Shown here one piece after another: positions 61,497-64,000 of a DNA stretch of 64,000 nucleotides. Under the pieces are notes generated by a model. The model did no database searches and was not told the DNA's origin. It worked only from the letters and a program-made list of their open reading frames with translations. The position numbers and the translations under genes were made by a program. Where the stretch lies: positions 310,001 through 374,000 of the forward strand of contig JABCZL010000005.1 of NCBI GenBank assembly GCA_013289685.1, in the 5' to 3' direction. How positions within the stretch are numbered: the first letter of the stretch is position 1; each line of letters starts with the position of its first letter. The stretch is from Acidobacteriota bacterium (lineage in GTDB: Bacteria > Acidobacteriota > Terriglobia > Terriglobales > Acidobacteriaceae).

Positions 61497-61916
61497 ATGC
61501 CCAACGACATCTCGCCCGAAGTCAAGCAACTCATCGACCGTCCGAACTTTGCTCACCTCGCTACGCTCATGCCCGACGGCTCACCGCAGTCCGTGCCGGT
61601 ATGGGTCGGCCGCGAAGGGGAGCACATCGTCATCTGCACCGGCGAAGGCTCGCTCAAGGCGAAGAACACGCGCCGCGACCCACGCGTGGCGCTGTCGATC
61701 GTCGACTTCACCAATCCCTACGAAGAAGTTCAGATCCGCGGCCGCGTCATTGAACGCCGCCCAGACTCAGATTTCAAGGTGATGGACGCCGTCTCGCACA
61801 AATACACAGGCAAGCCGTTTCCCTTCCGCAATCCAGAAGGACGAGTCGCTTTGATCATTGCCCCGGAGAAGGTGCGCTACACCAAGCTCCCCTTCGAGCA
61901 CACACCTGGGAAATAA
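61497..61916 (+). CDS. PNPOx-like FMN/F420-binding protein
   Basis: This is a 139-residue protein with the split-barrel (pyridoxamine 5'-phosphate oxidase-like) fold: FAHLATLMPDGSPQSVPVWV, TGEGSLKAKNTRRDPRVALSIVD and VQIRGRVIERRPD. The motif set is that of PPOX-class F420-dependent enzymes of unknown substrate. The ATG at 61497 has AAGGAGGAA five bases upstream. It lies 14 bases after larB, so the two are probably in one operon. Confidence 0.88.
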   Translation: MPNDISPEVKQLIDRPNFAHLATLMPDGSPQSVPVWVGREGEHIVICTGEGSLKAKNTRRDPRVALSIVDFTNPYEEVQIRGRVIERRPDSDFKVMDAVSHKYTGKPFPFRNPEGRVALIIAPEKVRYTKLPFEHTPGK

Positions 61917-61920
61917 GAAA

Positions 61921-61958
61921 AGGCGCGGCTCGTGACGGTTTAGTCTCGAGCCGCGCCT
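61921..61958 (-). terminator. intrinsic terminator, mainly for the BON gene
   Basis: AGGCGCGGCTCG (61921-61932) pairs perfectly with CGAGCCGCGCCT (61947-61958), a 12-bp stem with a 14-base loop. On the minus strand it is followed by TTTCTTATTT, so it ends the BON-domain gene transcript. It may also stop transcripts from the plus-strand larB operon. Confidence 0.8.
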
Positions 61959-62001
61959 CCCTGTCACCGCTGCATCAACCTTACATTCCCTGCCTGCCGA
62001 C

Positions 62002-62757
62002 TTATTCGACCTGCAGTTTGTTGTCGACGCTGAAGGCGCCGGAGAGCTGGTTCGCTCGGAGCCCGGCAACCGTCTTATCCATCGGGCTATCGACCGATCC
62101 ATACAGGGTCACATGTCCGTTGGTCACAATGATCCGAATCGGACGCGCCGGATCTGCCGCGTACTTGCTCAACACCGGGTCGCGATAAATGGCGCGCAGC
62201 GCTCGCAATCGCAGGCCGTCATCGAAAAATGAAACCGGCTCCAGCGAAACCTTGTCGATCACATCTTTAACGCCCGGCATGTTCGCGATGTCGGACAGCG
62301 CTTCGTCGCGGCCAATGCCAGTTCGATCCTGCCCTTCGACCGTGACCACTCCGTCTTTCACTCCCAGCGCGAAGTAGTCGAACGTGCTGTCGTAACCCAC
62401 GCGCACGTAGGTCAGCTTCTTGGCCAGTTTCTGCTCAAGTTGCTCGTCCGGCACATTCGGACCCGCCACCGTCACCAGGTTGCGCACTCCCTCGGTATTC
62501 GCGATCTTGCGCGCCAGCTTCGCAGCATCCAGTTTGCCTTGGTAGAGATCGACCGTGCCCGTAAGGGTCACAATCCCGTCTTCCACACTCGCCTTCACGT
62601 CGCGGAACTGGTTCTTCGCGGCCAGCTTCTGCGCCGCCGTCGTCTGAATTTGATTGTCGTAGCGAGTAGCGGTCTCAGCCACGAGCATTGTGCTCAATAG
62701 CCCCACCGCTAGAAACGTACTCGCCAGTTTCACGAAGCTCTTCTCCGTTGCAGTCAT
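62002..62757 (-). CDS. exported BON-domain protein (OsmY type)
   Basis: This is a protein of about 251 residues with a signal peptide (ASTFLAVGLLSTMLVAET) and three BON domains, each with the pattern V...DG.VTL.G.V....: FRDVKASVEDGIVTLTGTVD, VKDGVVTVEGQ and IIVTNGHVTLYGSVD. BON proteins bind phospholipids and protect the envelope under osmotic or other stress. The ATG at 62757 has GGAGGTGA five bases upstream. A strong palindrome lies 35 bases upstream, so expression is probably repressed or induced through it. Confidence 0.9.
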   Translation of the reverse strand: MTATEKSFVKLASTFLAVGLLSTMLVAETATRYDNQIQTTAAQKLAAKNQFRDVKASVEDGIVTLTGTVDLYQGKLDAAKLARKIANTEGVRNLVTVAGPNVPDEQLEQKLAKKLTYVRVGYDSTFDYFALGVKDGVVTVEGQDRTGIGRDEALSDIANMPGVKDVIDKVSLEPVSFFDDGLRLRALRAIYRDPVLSKYAADPARPIRIIVTNGHVTLYGSVDSPMDKTVAGLRANQLSGAFSVDNKLQVE

Positions 62758-62791
62758 AAAGGTCACCTCCGACCCGTTGACGAATCTTTAC

Positions 62792-62813
62792 GAATTAACC
62801 ACCTGGTTAATTC
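62792..62813 (-). promoter_or_regulatory. perfect 10-bp inverted repeat, operator of BON gene
   Basis: GAATTAACCA (62792-62801) and TGGTTAATTC (62804-62813) form a perfect inverted repeat with a CC spacer, 35 bases upstream of the BON-domain start codon. The length, symmetry and place near the expected -35/-10 region are typical of a dimeric repressor site (TetR- or MarR-like). No regulator gene is adjacent. Confidence 0.7.
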
Positions 62814-62984
62814 ATTCGATGCCGAGGTGCCAGCGAGAGATGCTTCTGCGCCAGGGCAAGCTAGCGCCACTGGAATGTGTTAAATGTGGAGAGAAACTTT
62901 CTGCGTTGCTGCGGGTTAATACCAATCGCAGGCAGAAGTGTGTCGAGCGGTGCCCTCAACGATACAGAAAGCGTGACCTTCGGT

Positions 62985-64000
62985 TCACTTCCCGATCGAA
63001 GACCAGTCCGTCAGCAACACCGGTTGGCTGTTCTTCACGATCGTCGGATATACGCGATCGAATCCCTTGTGGTCGGTCGCACTGTAGTTGAGAATGAGCC
63101 GCGGCCCCAGGCCAACGTTCATGGCGTGAATTGACTCTATGGCGGAGATGAATTTTTCCCGCGTCACATCCTTCCCCGCCCGCTTCAATCCCTCGACCAC
63201 CACCATGGCGTCCACAAAACCTTCGAGGCTTACGAAGGTCGGCGGTTCACCGGGCGAGTATTTCGCTAGGCATTGCCGGTACAACGCCACCGTGGGGTAG
63301 TCGGTGCGATCGTAGGGGGGCATCACCTGAGTGATAATCGTGCCTTCCGCATCCCCCCCGGCTTGCTTGATAAACTCCTCGGTCCCGACGAAAGACACGG
63401 TGAGGAACTGTGGCTTCCATCCCATCGCGTGTGCCTGCTTCACAATCGCAGCGGCTGGGGCGTAGGGCCCTACCACCACGACGGCCTGCGGATGCGCCGC
63501 CATTACCGCCCTGATGCCCGGATCGATATCCAGGGTGTTGCGCGTGAATGTACCCAGCGCGACCGGAGCCGCACCGTGCTTTTGCAGGGCCAGCTTCACG
63601 CCTTCCAGCACAGCCTTGCCAAAAGGGTCGTCCTGGTAGATCACACCAATCTTGCGGATGTTCAGTTCCCAGAGCTTGTCGACCTGCTCACGGGTTTCAT
63701 CGTAGTACGACGCGCGAACGTTGATGACTTCATGTTTGAGCGGTTCGTACAACATCTGCGCGCCGGTGAACAGCCCCACCACCGGAATCTTCTCTTCCTG
63801 TGCCATGGGCACGTACACCTTGGCAGTCGGTGTACCCACGAAGAATCCCAAGGCGAACACTCCCTCTTTCATCATGCGTTTGAAGCACGCCGGAGCCTTG
63901 TCGGGATCGTAGCTGTCATCGAATGCCTGCAGTTGAACCTTGCGGCCGAAAACTCCGCCCTCGTCGTTGACCATATGGAGATAGGCTGAGGCACCCAGCA
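62985..64000 (-). CDS. branched-chain amino acid-type ABC substrate-binding protein (5' end outside window)
   Basis: The gene runs off the window, with 337 residues visible. It is a periplasmic binding protein of the LivJ/Peripla_BP_6 type: FGRKVQLQAFDDSYDPDKAPACF, FFVGTPTAKVYVPMAQEEKIPVVGLFTG, IGVIYQDDPFGKAVLEG and AHPQAVVVVGPYAPAAAIVKQA. The frame stays open to base 64000 (ASAYLH before the internal Met), so the signal peptide and true start are outside. It may bind branched-chain amino acids, amides or aromatic acids, or be a receptor-like family member; no permease genes are visible here. Confidence 0.88.
   Translation of the reverse strand, partial: LGASAYLHMVNDEGGVFGRKVQLQAFDDSYDPDKAPACFKRMMKEGVFALGFFVGTPTAKVYVPMAQEEKIPVVGLFTGAQMLYEPLKHEVINVRASYYDETREQVDKLWELNIRKIGVIYQDDPFGKAVLEGVKLALQKHGAAPVALGTFTRNTLDIDPGIRAVMAAHPQAVVVVGPYAPAAAIVKQAHAMGWKPQFLTVSFVGTEEFIKQAGGDAEGTIITQVMPPYDRTDYPTVALYRQCLAKYSPGEPPTFVSLEGFVDAMVVVEGLKRAGKDVTREKFISAIESIHAMNVGLGPRLILNYSATDHKGFDRVYPTIVKNSQPVLLTDWSSIGK

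Overview
The window is chromosomal DNA, mid-to-high GC by eye, most likely from a soil acidobacterium (class Terriglobia, Koribacter-like). I infer this from the mix of families: an exported CRTAC1/UnbV-FG-GAP-TPR giant, a GloVer/Kelch propeller protein, a Ser/Thr kinase fused to a TolB-like propeller, exported DinB proteins, paired DUF507 genes, an IunH variant with a changed metal motif, and dispersed hairpin repeats of the type common in Acidobacteria. I saw no tRNA, rRNA, CRISPR array, transposase, integrase or phage gene.

Layout. 0.1-6.8 kb: a Tat-type aldo/keto reductase, an exported multicopper oxidase, a second aldo/keto reductase with a small partner, an exported protein of unknown function, and a 3-hydroxyisobutyrate-dehydrogenase-like enzyme. 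7.1-13.7 kb: an ECF sigma factor followed by a complete RND efflux operon (pump, adaptor, outer-membrane factor). 13.9-18.4 kb, minus strand: an ECF sigma factor with a FecR-like membrane partner, then two exported proteins overlapping by 4 nt and an exported DinB protein. 18.5-26.9 kb: an orphan FTP/PepSY-like protein, the kinase-propeller receptor, the GloVer-IPT-Kelch protein and a sigma-54 activator (FHA-GAF-AAA+-HTH).

27.0-27.5 kb holds a compact unit facing away from the activator: an inverted repeat, a well-matched -24/-12 promoter, a 56-codon secreted-peptide gene and a terminator. 27.5-33.5 kb: an Ig-like/LVIVD protein, a YVTN propeller, a second exported DinB and a tandem pair of lectin-like proteins. 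33.8-37.5 kb: a D-glucuronyl C5-epimerase homologue and a membrane spermidine-synthase-like protein. 37.7-45 kb: the CRTAC1 giant, an exported nucleoside-hydrolase-like protein and a TPR protein. 44.6-46.2 kb: two overlapping DUF507 genes and queG. 46.4-53 kb: a permuted-papain-like candidate, small exported proteins, a LigD-type ligase, a NUDIX hydrolase and a DUF2007 protein.

53.0-53.55 kb is the most unusual non-genic stretch. It has a 13-bp tandem repeat, a strong terminator hairpin, and, read on the minus strand, a promoter-like sequence, a near-perfect Shine-Dalgarno, a 20-codon ORF and at least four strong hairpins inside a long-range closing stem. This looks like an unannotated structured RNA or leader-peptide unit. 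After it come a VapBC-type module with a palindromic operator, a cytochrome c / PQQ-alcohol-dehydrogenase pair whose 5' end is invaded by repeat elements, a pair of small membrane-anchored paralogues, ubiX and a ChaN-like gene separated by an 11-copy heptamer repeat, larB, a PNPOx-fold protein, a BON-domain protein with a strong palindromic operator, and a branched-chain-amino-acid-type binding protein cut by the window end.

All function calls rest on motif reading of the translations. No database search was possible.
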